Shown: positions 33,652-45,421, numbered from the stretch's first letter. The stretch is DNA of 64,000 bases from Macrostomum hystrix (GCA_950097015.1 CATNEN010000001.1:24246501-24310500), one strand, 5' to 3'. The notes: generated from the letters alone by a model not told the origin. A program made the numbers and translations.

Positions 33652-34143
33652 CTGAATGTTTAGTGCCGTGTGCCATATTTTCTATGATGGCAGATTATAT
33701 TGTAACCTCAGGGATAGGAAGACCACACCCAATCACTTTCCTTGGAAGCTTATGTGAGCAAGATTCGTCCAATACTAAATCGATTAAGTCGTGCAGTCGT
33801 GAGTTAGGGAGGATATTGCTCGCAGGGCTGTCATGAAGGGCGAGTTGATGTGATCTATTTTGTAATCTAGAATATTCATTGCCTCGGAATGTACTTTTGT
33901 TTGTTAGTACAAGTACATTTAACCAGCTTTCGTTTGTTCAGAATTTACGTGCACCTCTAAAACTCTCATGGTAAGAAAAGACGGCTAGGCAGAGCTGAGC
34001 ACTGCACATGTAAAGTCGATCTATGGCTTTGACTTTACCAAAATCCCCTGATTTGGCTGAATAGCCCTGTCGGCCAAGATCAGTTTAAACCCTGTCAACT
34101 AGTTGACGCAGAAAGACAATGTAAGTTTTTCGCTTTTTGCGCT
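33652..34143. other. Spacer upstream of the ankyrin/SOCS-like gene
   Basis: No exon with an initiating ATG could be recognised; moderately AT-rich. Confidence 0.4.
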
Positions 34144-34455
34144 CAACGCGTTTGCCTCTCGCACCAAGGTCCCTGATCTCGATTCAGCGGCGAGTCTACA
34201 CTCATTTGGGTCGCAGCCGTGAAGAGAAAGCTTGGTGGTTTGCTGTGCAATTTACGACCAAAGGGCCAACCTCCAATGCACAGTGAGAGTGTACACTGCC
34301 TGACAATAAGAAAGTCAGGGCAGATGTACACACTTGTGTGAGCTGCGTACGGTAAATCTGTGTGCGTGTGTGCTCAGGAGTAAGCGAAATGGGCAGAACA
34401 TGCCTCCTCGCTGGCTGCGGGTCAGTGTCACCAAATTATGTGCCACTGACCTTCA
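34144..34455 (+). mobile_element. SINE-A copy 4, 5'-truncated
   Basis: Begins inside the tRNA-like head (caacgcgtttgcctctcgca), then follows the body to gtgccactgacc. The tRNA A box and the 3' cctcctgcaatt end are lost. The most diverged of the four copies. Confidence 0.8.
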
Positions 34456-35210
34456 AATATTAATATATCAAGAAGAGGATGTTGATCAAATGGATTGGCA
34501 GGTCACGATTAAACTGTTTATCCAATTTAAGGACAAGAAAAGGTCGAGTGGAATTTGATTCTTTCGTAGAGATTATTAATTACCTAATTACAACTGAACT
34601 GTCGACTTCGTACTCATGAGCGCGTACCAATTCACCAGGCACATGATGCAGTAGGAATAAATAAGCACAACCACATCTATTGTCTATTTTTGCTTCTAGG
34701 TGAGTCAGCCTGCCTAGATTATACTCAGTCAAAATAGTTAAAAAGAAGTTTATCTGACCTGGAAATAGCAGAGAATCACCTAAACGACATGGCAGACTTT
34801 GAGTTCTTGAGTGGGAAATGACTAGCCGGCTCAAAATAACAAATGATTTGAAATTCAAAGCCTGACTTTCAGAAAGTGCAGATCGGAGTTTGATAGTAAA
34901 TGCTTTATTTATACAAAATTTTATTTTGAAGTTATTTCTGCAGTTTACATTGCAAATCTCTTACACCTGTTGCTAAAATGCAAAGTTAATTTAAGCTCGA
35001 AAAAAGAAACTATTTGTTTATAATAATCTATAAAATACGAGGATGTGTAAGCTGTACATGCAGCTTTGCAACCTTGACTTCCTTTGCTTTCATGCCTCGC
35101 ATAAGATGGTCTTAACCATAGACTATAGACAACAGTCAACCAAAGCACACATCAAACAACTCAGACGTGTCGCTCGTTAGCCAAAGCCAAAGCCAAAGCC
35201 AATGCAGTGG
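34456..35210. other. Intergenic DNA
   Basis: Frames at 34580-34858 and 34945-35148 are short and lack family features. An aagatggtcttaaccatagac-type sequence near 35102 is repeated near 35779. Just before the LINE lies a short (agccaa)n run. Confidence 0.4.
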
Positions 35211-35748
35211 TCTAGACCATACAATACAATACAATACAATAAATACAATGGCCACCGGCCACAAGTGGTCAGGAAAGGGGGACATTGTCAAAAAGCACGC
35301 TTAGCTGCACAGTCTCTGATGAAGGTAGCGCCATTGATCTGATCAGGCGCCCTAGCGTCTTCTGTCAGACAGTCGACGAACCTCCGGGTCCGCGCCTGCC
35401 CCCGCCGGAACGGGCCCTGCTGCGTGTACAGCAAGACCTCCTGCAGCGGCTCCGGGCAGTAGGACTCGGCGCGAATGACGTGGTCCGCCAGCTTCAGGCG
35501 GCGCTGTCGCAGGGTCACGCTGGGAGGGCTCAGCTTGGCCCGCTGGTAGAGAGCCGGGTTGGTGACGTGTTCGGCGTGACGGTGCACGCTGAAGGCAGCG
35601 CGCAGCAGGCTGGAGTGCGCCGCGTCCAGCTGGCGCTCCAGCACATCCGTCATGGTCCAGGTCTCGGCGTTGTAAAAGAGCACCGTTTCCACCACCGCCT
35701 GGAACAGTCGGGTTCTCAGTTCGCAGGAACTATTCTATCTAGACCATA
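35211..35748 (-). mobile_element. 5'-truncated RTE/CR1-type LINE with perfect 11-bp target duplication
   Basis: The insert 35222-35737 lies between identical 11-bp repeats tctagaccata (35211-35221 and 35738-35748). On the minus strand it encodes the C-terminal region of a LINE reverse transcriptase: AVVETVLFYNAETWTMTDVL, then LRQRRLKLADHVIRAES, open for about 140 codons. It finishes with a short 3' UTR and a (TTGTA)n tail at 35222-35250. 5' truncation, target duplication and microsatellite tail are the expected products of target-primed reverse transcription. Confidence 0.9.
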
Positions 35749-36439
35749 GACTACGCATTCATCCTCCAGAAGAAAGCACTAAGATGGTCTTGACCATAGA
35801 CCACCAATTTGAAAAGCGAGCATTGGCCAAAAGCATTTTTTCGAACTTTTGTGGTTTAACGAACGGTTTTTTGCATTCAAATCGTACTTCAAAGTAATTA
35901 GATATTCTCAGAGAGATATTCTCGTTACTGTCAATAAAAATATGTTTAGAGATGCAATGGAGGAAGCACGAGTTTTAGCGAAGCCAAATATCCCTGCCAT
36001 CAGCATTTTTGGTTGCTCGAGCTGTTTTGTAAACCGCCGCCTGTTCTGCATTCTGAAGCTGTAGTAATATACAATGCTAGGGTCCTACAATGTTCCAAGC
36101 ATTTTAGGTTCAACCTCTGCACTTTACTAAAAAGCAATATATTCTAGACTTGTCGCCACTGTGAATAAAAAAACTGCAATCGAATCGTGGGAACTCAGCA
36201 TGCTGAGTGAGCAGATTCGTAACTATGCAAACTGAAACCGAGCCTTCCTTTGTTCCACAGCCCGATAATCTATCTCTGCAACAATACATTGGACCACTTT
36301 GCACAATGGGAAAAATCGCTTCTGCTTCCACTAATCTGAGTAGCTCAGCTAAGCCTCAAACTTTTATTTATATTTCCAATCTTTCTTGGCGAACAAAGGT
36401 CTTGAGAAAAGTTCTCTTCCGTTTGATTTAGATAAAGTA
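35749..36439. other. Upstream flank of PLA2G15 copy 2
   Basis: Unique DNA without counterpart next to copy 1; the short frames look accidental. Confidence 0.4.
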
Positions 36440-36481
36440 GGCATTGTTAACCAGTTCCCGCACAAATAGCAATAACAGGTC

Positions 36482-39419
36482 ATGCTTCACAGCATCGCAC
36501 TGAGCTGCATGTGGTTGGCGGTCCTGGCTGCAGGAGTTGCAGCTTTCAACACACCTGTTGTGCTGGGTGAGCGCATAGAAATTGGGAGATCTTTCGAGAA
36601 GCAGATAATTTTAGTCTCCTTCAATCGATTTTCTTGATTATTCAATGCCTTTCTGTACTCGTCCTTGAATATGGGTTTCTGGAAAAAATCGTTTTCAAAA
36701 TATCCGTTCCGGTCCGTTGCATTTCTGTTATTAAGATCAAATTCTATCGAGATCCTCGATTTTCCACAGTGCCTGGAGACGGCGGGAACCAACTGTGGGC
36801 CAAGCTGGACAAAGCCAATAACCATTGGTACTGCGAGACCAGCACGGACAAACCGGTCCTGGTTTGGCTGGACCTCATTAACCTGGCCTATCCTGCTGTG
36901 CACTGCTTGGCTTACAACCTGGAGTGAGTCTTTTCTGCTCAATTCAGTTCATTTACAAGAGTAGCTTGAAAGATTAGGAAAATCAATTCGATTATCTTTG
37001 AATAGAGTCACTGACTCCGTCAAAACAATACGTACAATTCTGACGCTTATATACAGTTCTATTGCCTTTCATTGCTTTATCGAAGAAAGGCGATCATAAA
37101 ATATCGAAAAGTTAAAGAATATCGCTCACAAATTTTTAGAATGAAATTCGACCCGAGCACCGGGCGCTCTCTGGACAATCAAGGTGTGACTACCATCATC
37201 AAGGGCTTTGGCGACACCGAGACTGTCGAGTGGCTCTCCGATGTGAAGATTGACCAAAGTAAGTTCAGTTCAGTTCAGTTCATTTCATTTCAGTTTAGTT
37301 TAATTCAGTTCATTTTAGTTCAGTTCAGTTCAGCTCACTTCAGTTCAGTTGAGCTCACTTCAGTTCATTTCAGTTTGCTGCTTCCTCACCATTCCAGCTG
37401 GCTACTACAACAAGGTCGTTGAACAACTGGTCAAACTGGGCTACCGACGCGGTGTTGACGTTCACGGAGCTCCTTACGACTTCAGGAGGGCACCGAGTGA
37501 GTTGGAAAATCACGAAAGGCTAGATGAAGAACATTACTATCGGTCATCAGTACTTTCAATGTCCATTTTTTACTTCAGACGAGCTGGCGGAGTACTTCGT
37601 TCAGCTCGGTGCGCTCATCGAGAGGACCTACGCCGCCAACGGCAACAAGCCAGTTATCCTGGTCGGCCACAGCCTCGGCTGCAAAGTGTCGCTGCACTTT
37701 CTGCACAACCGCAGCCAGGCCTGGAAGGATAAGTACATTAAGGACTTTGTTGCCGCTGCCGGACCGTTCGGAGGCTCCGCTTCTTCAGTGCTGGCATCTG
37801 TGTCGGGTGAGGCTTCGTTCTTTTAAATTCTGTAATTAGAAATACTTCTGGTTCAGTGTCCGACCATCAGATATTCAGGAATAATGGAATACTCACCTAA
37901 ACCTCGTTTTGAGAATCTTGGTTTCTAGTCCATGTCAAGGAAGCATTAGTTTTGGAGCGCAGCTGTGAATAAATGGGTTGCGCTTGTTCTAAAAGCCAGC
38001 GTCCTTTTGGCTGAACAATCCTATGGAGCTCAGCGAGCGTTAGAGGGTATAGTACAATCCTTGACGATGAGAATCCGTGTCTAATATAGAAGCAACAGAA
38101 GGAATGTGTGCATAGTCATATATGTACACAAGAACTCGAGCTATTCGTCTGATTAAAGTGCAATTGTGAAGTCGGCGAATCGACCAGAAGCTCTGCAGTT
38201 GGGCAGACTAAATGAAGTTTTTACAAGTAGCGTCGTACAAACTTGTTGAGGCTGGTTGCTAAATGCTATAGCTGTGCACAGCTGCACTCGCCGATTGTGA
38301 ACCAGCTCCCACGCTTGTCGTGAGAGACAACGCACGGCAAAAAATAGTATAGACTGGCAGGTCACGTGATTTAGACGAAGAGCTACTGCTTACAGGATGC
38401 CGAAGCGTCCGTCACCGTCAAATATCAATGTTGCTCGCATGTTGGGTTTTGAGTCGCGCTGCATTGCACATTTTTCCTGCATCTCACAAAATATTCTACC
38501 AATTTTCATGAAAATCCCCAACACGGCATCATCGGCATCACAAAACATCCAACGATTCTCGTCGTATTGTCTGGTGGCAAAAACTACGAGTACCAATATA
38601 TGACTAATATTTCTCCTCCTAAAAGTTCATCATGTACAACATGTCGGCTATAATTGTTTATTCTGTTGTTAATTTTTTTGCTAAAGTAATTTGCCATTGA
38701 TTCGCTTCTAGCTCGTGAATGTCGATGATGCTGATGACAGACGGCTTTGAAAGTTAGTTCATCGTAAAGGCGGAAAAGTTTGATTCATATAAAGCAGTGG
38801 GTATTTGAAATACATACGTGGTCTTTCCCGAGGTGGAAAATGGTGTGGTATTTCTATTGGCAATATCTTCCTCCCACTCGCATTATCATCAGGCTACAAC
38901 CTGGGCCTCGGCTTCATCCGGCCGCTCTGGTTCCGCGATGCACAGCGCAGCTGGCCGAGCACCTACTACCTGTACCCCTCCAGCCTGGTGTTCGACAAGG
39001 ACCACACCATCGTCGAGACCAAGCAGCGAAAGTACACACTGACTGATGACGACATCCGGGACCTCTACCAGGACATGGGCTATCCTCAGGGCTACCAGCA
39101 CTTCAAGCTGCTCGGCAACCTCACTGACCAGACCCTGCCGCCCGGGGTTCGCACCCACTGCGTATTCGGCCACGGCCTGAAGACCGCTCACAAGTTCCGC
39201 TGGACTGACGGCCGCCAGTTTCCCGATCAGCAGCCGGACATTATCTACAGCGACGGCGATGGCACTGTGAACATCGCCAGCCTGGACGTGTGCGTCAACT
39301 GGGCCGGCAAGCAGTCGCACCCGGTGGCGTCTGTGCCGGTGGCCGGAGCCGAGCATGTCAAGCTGCTGGCTCACGATGACTTTGTGAAGCTGATTCAGCA
39401 GTTGGCCACTTCTAACTGA
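36482..39419 (+). CDS. PLA2G15: Lysosomal phospholipase A2/acyltransferase (PLA2G15, LCAT family), six exons
   Basis: Secreted/lysosomal alpha/beta-hydrolase; the family deacylates phospholipids and transacylates ceramide. Exons are 36482-36566, 36770-36923, 37140-37258, 37398-37496, 37579-37806 and 38893-39419; phases agree and give 403 aa (human 412). The N-terminal signal peptide is about 20 residues (MLHSIALSCMWLAVLAAGV). PGDGGNQLWAKLDK is the family's N-terminal oxyanion-side block. The nucleophile is Ser184 in VGHSLG, the acid Asp351 in DGDGTVN and the base His383 in GAEHVKLL. GAPYDFRRAPN and QAWKDKYIKDFV are also family hallmarks. A disulfide-rich pattern is suggested by paired Cys in exons 2 and 6. 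Likely the only functional copy, since its inverted duplicate lacks exon 2. Confidence 0.94.
37265..37378. repeat. (AGTTC)n-type microsatellite in PLA2G15 copy 2 intron 3
   Basis: Degenerate cagttcagttcatttcagttt run. The same intron in copy 1 (19788-19831) has only about 30 bp of the motif, so it expanded here or contracted there. Confidence 0.85.
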
Positions 39420-39589
39420 GCAACGAACGTAGCTTCTCAAGATCGATTGAAGACTCGATAGCAAAGTGACTAGGCTATTCAATACGGATTGTCGGGACTC
39501 AAGTTACTCGAACTGAGTTTGTCTTTTCGATCGATAAATCAAATATAGAAATTAGCAGAAACTTAATCCAACGAGGTATTTGAGAAGCT

Positions 39590-39775
39590 GTTATTTTACA
39601 GCTGCGTACAGCCTTCATGGGCTGTTCAGTCCATGGACTGGGGGGAAGCCACACTCATCCTCAATAACTCAAGTTGCACAAATTTACTCCAGTGGAGTCG
39701 AGAACCGAACGCCCGACCTTAAAAGTCGTGAGCCCGACGCTCAAACACCTTGGATGCACCCCCTAGTGTCCTATT
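39590..39775 (-). mobile_element. SINE-C relic
   Basis: Shares caaatttactccagtggagtcgagaaccga and aagtcgtgagcccgacgctc with the relic at 28985-29165. The reverse-complement B box is degraded (gagaaccgaac). It lies just past the end of the PLA2G15 duplicon. Confidence 0.5.
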
Positions 39776-39867
39776 TTTAGGTGAAGCCATATTTCTTAAA
39801 TGATAGCTTGGCTGGTGCATATGATGGATGCATATAGCTAAGGCGTAAATTGTAATAAACTGCTCAC

Positions 39868-40285
39868 TGATGAGCCCTGCGAATCGGAGCCGCTGCTGCC
39901 GCTGAGACCAGGGAGTCCTAAAATTGAATTCAACGGAAAATTCCTTTAATAATATACTAGGGACAATTGAGATATAATATGCAGATGTCAGAGCTTATCG
40001 AGGTAGCACACTATCTAGCAGTTAGATTCACCGCTGTTAGCAAAAGAGGCGCCACCACCACCGCCAGCAGCCACCAGCGGTTGAGTGTCTGCACCTCGGT
40101 ACACAAAGCTGCCTCCACCACCTCCGCCGCCGCCGTTTGGGGTTGAAGACGTGCTGCCGGCCTGTCCGACAACGATGAGCAGCTGTGCTCCAGCTATCAG
40201 GCTGAAGTTTCCCGCAACCACAGCTCCCGCAATAGCTGCGGTTGTGCTGTCGGCTGCACATCTGGCCCTACTGGGGCAGGTGTAA
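39868..40285 (-). pseudogene. Glycine-rich (ALK/LTK GR-like) domain fragment, two exons
   Basis: Exon 1 (40032 to about 40285) encodes GAVVAGNFSLIAGAQLLIVV, then GQAGSTSSTPN, an eight-Gly run, FVYRG, and PLVAAGGGGGASFANSG. Exon 2 (39868-39917) continues in frame, LPGLSGSSGSDSQGSS. The strand-Gly-run-strand layout resembles the glycine-rich domain found in ALK-type receptors and many invertebrate secreted proteins. No flanking exons (signal peptide, kinase, membrane segment) are recognisable, so it is a fragment or an exon pair of a gene not otherwise visible. Confidence 0.45.
39880..39995. repeat. Duplicated intron/exon segment, copy 1
   Basis: About 110 bp, from cggagccgctgctgccgctg to tgcagatgtcagagcttatc, recurring in the same orientation at 41749-41890. 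It comprises part of the GR-domain exon 2 and its upstream intron. Confidence 0.85.
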
Positions 40286-41748
40286 TCAAGTATTATTCTT
40301 ACTTTGTATTAACTATTGATTTGGCTTTCTCGTTTCTTCTAGTCATTGTACGTCTTTCACTTAATTAGTTTGGCATGGCGGAAAAAATACATTGAGGTGA
40401 ATTACGTGTTCCTGGCGGGCTACGATAGACCGACAAGTTGAAATCAAGGACATCTAGAATTACTAGTCTTTTAGATGTCTAGTATGTCAATGTCAATGTC
40501 TGTGTAGCGGTAGCATTTTTATATACGTTAATAATTATGGTTGTTATGACGATGTAACTATAGATAGAAATTAATTGACAATTAAGTAAGCTAATGGGAA
40601 TATGCTGTTAAAGGGACAGAAAAATTACAAAATTAAACAATAGTAGTAGTAATCGGAGATTGGACGGGGGACTAGACATGCGGCTCTGGCTAAAACTTAT
40701 GCGGGCCCGATAAAATCTGATCTAGAGTTTGAGTTATATTATATTACCTAAAAATTGGAGTTATAACAAAATATTAAGACAATAAGAGCAATCCAGGCCG
40801 TCTTTAATAAATTGGATATAAAATGATAAGACTAATAAGGATGTTAAACTGAGGTTTAAAAGTTAAGAAAACCACGTTAAAAATTCATCGGCTTTTATGG
40901 GTTAAAACAATATTTGCGCTTAATACTTATCTTTTAATGCTCTAAGTGATAGGTAGGTAAATGATAATGACAGTAAATTGTAATAAAAAATATATTAGTT
41001 TATAGACGCGGTACTTAAAAGACTTTTATTAAGTCACTCATTCAAGTGTGACTTAATCGTAAAAAAGGACCACTTGAAGAAGAAGTTTTATACTAGAAGT
41101 TGTAAACGCTTGCGTGTATTGTGCATGATTAAGCTAAAACATCATCTAGCCTCGCTTCCTGATCCTAGCTGCTTAGTAGGCCTATCCCAGGTTTACATAG
41201 TGTTGTAGGGCTCTTTTATTAATATTAAAACTCTCTTCTATTACACCTTAAATTGACCTTTTGAAATAATTCTGAATTTCCTTTGTCAATGACTTAACTA
41301 TACTTCATAGACTGGCTATGTCTTTTTCTTATTTCATATGTATACATTGCTTAATTTAGCCAGATAGGCTACTTTCTTTCCCAAATAAATATGGTAGCGT
41401 TCACATGAGTGTCCGAGCAGCAAGACACTTCTTCCTCTCCTTATTTACTCATAATCTGGCTTTCTAGTTTTTTCCCAGTCTTTCTAGGCTTCCAAATGGA
41501 CTGAATTTGCCCAACTTCGCACACAGTGCTATTTTACCAATCAGGATTTACCCTCCGTTCTTTTTAGTTACTAAACTATACTGCTTAGGCCTATGATAAA
41601 TATATCCTTCTTTATTCTTTCGAATATTTACCAACTTATGGCTGATCACAGACCTGCTTATCTCTCTTTCTAGATGAGAATAATTAAACACTTTGAGACT
41701 TTTCTCTTTCAACAATTTCTCATTTATTCACCATAGAACTGGGCACAG
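40286..41748. other. AT-rich intergenic DNA
   Basis: No exon, RNA gene or repeat recognised. Confidence 0.5.
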
Positions 41749-41890
41749 GGAGCCGCTGCTGCCGCTGAGACCAGGGAGTCCTAAAATTGAATTCAACGGA
41801 AAAATGCCTTTAATAATAAAAATGCCTCTTCAATCTTAATAAAAACTTGGGACAATTGAGACATAATATGCAGATGTCAGAGCTTATCAG
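41749..41890. repeat. Duplicated intron/exon segment, copy 2
   Basis: Second copy of 39880-39995, with a 30-bp insertion (aaaaatgcctcttcaatctt and following). It repeats GR exon 2 (minus strand) but not exon 1, so the duplication is partial. Confidence 0.85.
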
Positions 41891-42171
41891 TACCAGTTGA
41901 AGTTTTAGAACTAATTTGTAGTTGTATTTATAGCAAATTTTGAGGTGGGTGACACGATATAGATAAACAAAGGATAAAATTGGGGAAAATGCATTTGGCA
42001 GGATTTCAAGTTATAAAAATTATACAATATAAAATTAGGGCCTGCCTTGATAGCAACCAAAAGTAATTTACATATTTTCCTGTTGGCAAATTTATTTATA
42101 TAATTTTATCCTTGGATGCAGCCCATGCCATTAAATTAGTAGTCCTGAGCTCCAATTGCCTGGATCATTAA

Positions 42172-43884
42172 TATACCTTTTGTCAATTGATTTTGCAAAA
42201 AAGCCAATTGATTTCCCCATTAGCTAAAATTGAAAGTGAGGGCCCAACCAGCCTTCTCGACCATAGATAAGTCCAAATGAATTCCCTTAAGTCCAATTGA
42301 TTTCCCTCAATTCAATGTGTTTTAAGCATACTCTCTGGGTAAATCGATTGGAGTTGTTTCATTCTGTTGTCTGTGGTCGAAATCGAGGATTCATAGTTAG
42401 TCTTTGCCTACAGCGCAAATCTGGCATGTACAAGAGAACAGAGGTCATTAACCTATGTAACAAATGAAACAAAGTAACAAAGAATGAACAAATAACCAGG
42501 TTTCGGGTCATGAAAATTATGAAGTTAGCTTTGCTGTACTTAGCGTATATGTCACTGGATGATATTGGCATATTCGAGGCACCACTGATAGTACACCATG
42601 ACGTGGTAACACCATTGGCGACACTTGTCCAGATTCAGCATGTCGATGCATTCCAACACTTCCTGTTGCAGCAGAGTCATCCATCTCATGAAGGGTAACA
42701 CCTTGCTGTGCTGCCACGGCGCGGTCTCCCATCTGCTCCTGAATGTCAGGCTGCGCAAGGCATTGCTTCATTGTTGCTTTCAGACAACTGCCAGCGGCCT
42801 CAGCTGCATTCAGGAAATGCAAGTATGGTGGAAGATGTCGTACTTAATGGTCATCTCGCAATCTTGGGACATTTGCATGTGCTCGGGCATTATTGCAAAG
42901 GAGAACAAATGCGCTGTCCACCAGCTGGTCTATTTACATCAGCATTCCCTGAAACTGTGAATTTGTGAATCCACCTTCAGCAAGCTGGTAATGGACCAGC
43001 CCAAGGTCTGGCAAAATGGCGAGGCACAGGGTCAAATTCTGCCCCCTCTGGCCAGCAACAATGTGCATGGTGGGCTCACCCATCCCTGCCCAGCCTTGCA
43101 TTCTGGCAGTCCATACATTGAAGCCAAACTCATCCAGAAAAATGCAGTGCTGACCATTTCCTTAATTTAGCATCCAACTGGCATGCTGGAAGTGAGCTTC
43201 TTTGGTGATGTTCAAATTCCAATCATCTGTGACAGTACAAAGCTTTTTTAAAGTAATTAGCTGCTTGTCCAGTGCACAACTGATAGTCTTCAGGCCAATG
43301 GTCTCCAATGCACGCCACTGCACTGAAATACCACCGCGCATCATTTGCAGAGTGCAGGTGGGATTTTGTTCGACTATTGTTATTAGGTGCTCCGTCATTT
43401 CCTCATTCAGATGTTTCTGTCGTTTGCCACCCTTGGCCAGACTATGATCTCTTCCGTCTCTTTCAAATACCTCAATGATGGACCTGGTGGTTCTTGGTTT
43501 AATCTGCAATTGTCTCGCCAGGAGCCTCCAGTCTTCACCTCGGACATACAATTGAGCGATTCTGTCGGTCCTTCTCTGATACTGTAGTGTAGTGCCCACG
43601 CAGCATAGTGGTTGATGACCTCTGTTCTCTTGTACATGCCAGATTTGCGCTGTAGGCAGACTATGAATGCTCGATTTTGACCAGAGACAACAGAATGAAA
43701 CAATTCCAATCGATTTCCTCAGAGAGTATGCTTAAAACACATTGAATTGAGGGAAATCAATTGGACTTAAGGGAATTCAGTTGGACTTATCTATGGTCGA
43801 GAAGGCTGGTTGGGCCCTTGCTTTCAACTTCAGCTAATGGGGAAATCAATTGGCTTTTTTGCAAAATCAATAGACAAAGGTATA
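42172..43884 (-). mobile_element. Inactivated Tc1/mariner-type transposon with about 280-bp terminal inverted repeats
   Basis: The ends read tataccttttgtc (42172 on) and gacaaaggtata (to 43884), consistent with TA target duplication. The terminal inverted repeats extend to about 42456 and 43605, unusually long. The minus strand encodes a transposase: N-terminal helix-turn-helix region RTDRIAQLYVRGEDWRLLAR (from about 43570), first catalytic Asp in CIFLDEFGFNVW, then LLCNNARAH where Asp is expected at the first Asn, and a Glu in FLNAAEAAG. At least three in-frame stops interrupt it (near 43165, 42948 and 42848), and the second catalytic Asp is changed. Dead copy. Confidence 0.9.
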
Positions 43885-44817
43885 ATTATCATCCCTATGA
43901 AAGGATGTTTAGGTCTACCAGGAAATAATGTCCAGAATATTTTTTCATCATTATCACTTTTAATGGGAATAGGCCTACCCTACCCTAGGCTAGGCCTAAT
44001 GGTTTCAGTTCTAACCTTAATAATGTACAATTTTTTGTATGAAATTTCAGATGATCATATGGCAATAGTTGACTGAGTACATATTATAGTCATTTTTTAT
44101 TCACTGCATTGTAGCTATGCCCAAACATAAATTGCTTAGAAACAAGAAATTAGCTTTTATATTTAAATACTATTAAAACATTTTAATAGACTTTTGACAT
44201 GTTGTACATTCTTCACTGTTCTGTTGTTTTTATGGTATGGTATTGTACAGTATATTGTATTATTATATTGTGGATTGCTAGTTCTACCTAGCATATAAAC
44301 ATGCTATGCACTGAAATGGACTACAACAGACCACAAAAGAATTACATGATTGCATGACATGCCCCAAAGCCTTCTTTCTATAGCTGAAACCAAATTAATG
44401 TGTCACTTTTTTGCATCACTGCAAAATTGAGCTTATGTAGGCCTACCTTGGTAGTGGTACAAGAGCACAAAAACATTGACTGTTCTGCCCCTTATCTCTA
44501 AGTTAGGTTAGTGATATAAAGCCATGGCTTACCTGTAGGCTGAGGGTTGGGCACCCAAACCTACCCATTGCCCAATCTGCCCACCACCCTAACCCAGCCA
44601 CCCACTGGCCAATCATAGTGTAGCTGGGGGAAAGGCAGCATATAGTAAGCTGGTTGGCATAGGCAATCAGTTTGAAATAAACAACTATTAAGCTATAAAC
44701 CAAAACAAGCTAACATGTGATATTTGGAGAGGCTGAGGGTGCTAAACAGTTTAATGCCATTAATAACACAAAATTTCCATTTGGCCTCAGCATACCATAT
44801 GCTGCATATAAGCTTTA
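43885..44817. other. Intergenic DNA
   Basis: No gene recognised. A CCAAT-containing GC-rich patch at 44550-44640 may be regulatory but no gene is adjacent. Confidence 0.4.
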
Positions 44818-45115
44818 GCAAAATACATCATAGATATCTCTAAAATAAGGGAACAGCTGCCCTGAGACTACGAGATCTTACTAGCATTCAACAATAGATA
44901 TTTCATATTTTGTTTTATCCCTGGCGTCCCTTGTGTTTTTACTGCTCTTATTTTTAATACCTTTGCTTTCCCTTCCCAGCTCGATATTTGATTCCTACTA
45001 AACTTCGCTTTTTATGTTGCTTTTCGTTGTTCATTTAAATGTGTTGTTAAAAATATATATAAAAAAAAATCAGCACCCATAGATGGCGTGCGCGTTTTAA
45101 TAATAATAATAATAA
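44818..45115. repeat. Second copy of the virus-like element terminal region
   Basis: Reverse complement of about 23015-23290. It begins with codons for YIIDISKIREQLP and a stop (plus strand, ending at 44864), then the same untranslated stretch, ending aaaaatcagcacccatagat, ggcgtgcgcgt and a (taa)n run. Presence of the same end sequence 20 kb away shows a dispersed family. Confidence 0.65.
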
Positions 45116-45421
45116 TAATATTAGGACAGCATATGTCTACACTGCAAAGTTCATAGATACAAATTGTATAAAAGCCTTACAAAGTTATAGTAAAAGTTTA
45201 GTAAATTGGGATTAAATATAGGCTAGCTATAGCAATATCTAACCTGTTATTAACCTGTAATTAACCTGTTATGATTATCATACAATCATAGTTTTATATA
45301 TGCCATAGAATAGATTTTCTTTAAATTTAGTTGTCAGAAAAATATTAAAAGTTCAAATGACAGAAAGACTTACGCCTTAAATTTTTAACTCAATGTCAAT
45401 TATAAAACATTAGCACTCAAT

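Larger units (their letters stand above)
36440..39553. repeat. PLA2G15 duplicon, copy 2 (inverted relative to copy 1)
   Basis: Reverse-complement partner of 16325-20099. Lacks the SINE-A and 845-bp insertions of copy 1 and keeps exon 2. Confidence 0.9.

Noticed and set aside
34580-34858. 92-codon minus-strand frame as a small gene
   Set aside because: No ATG-supported start in good context, no motif and AT-rich composition unlike neighbouring exons.
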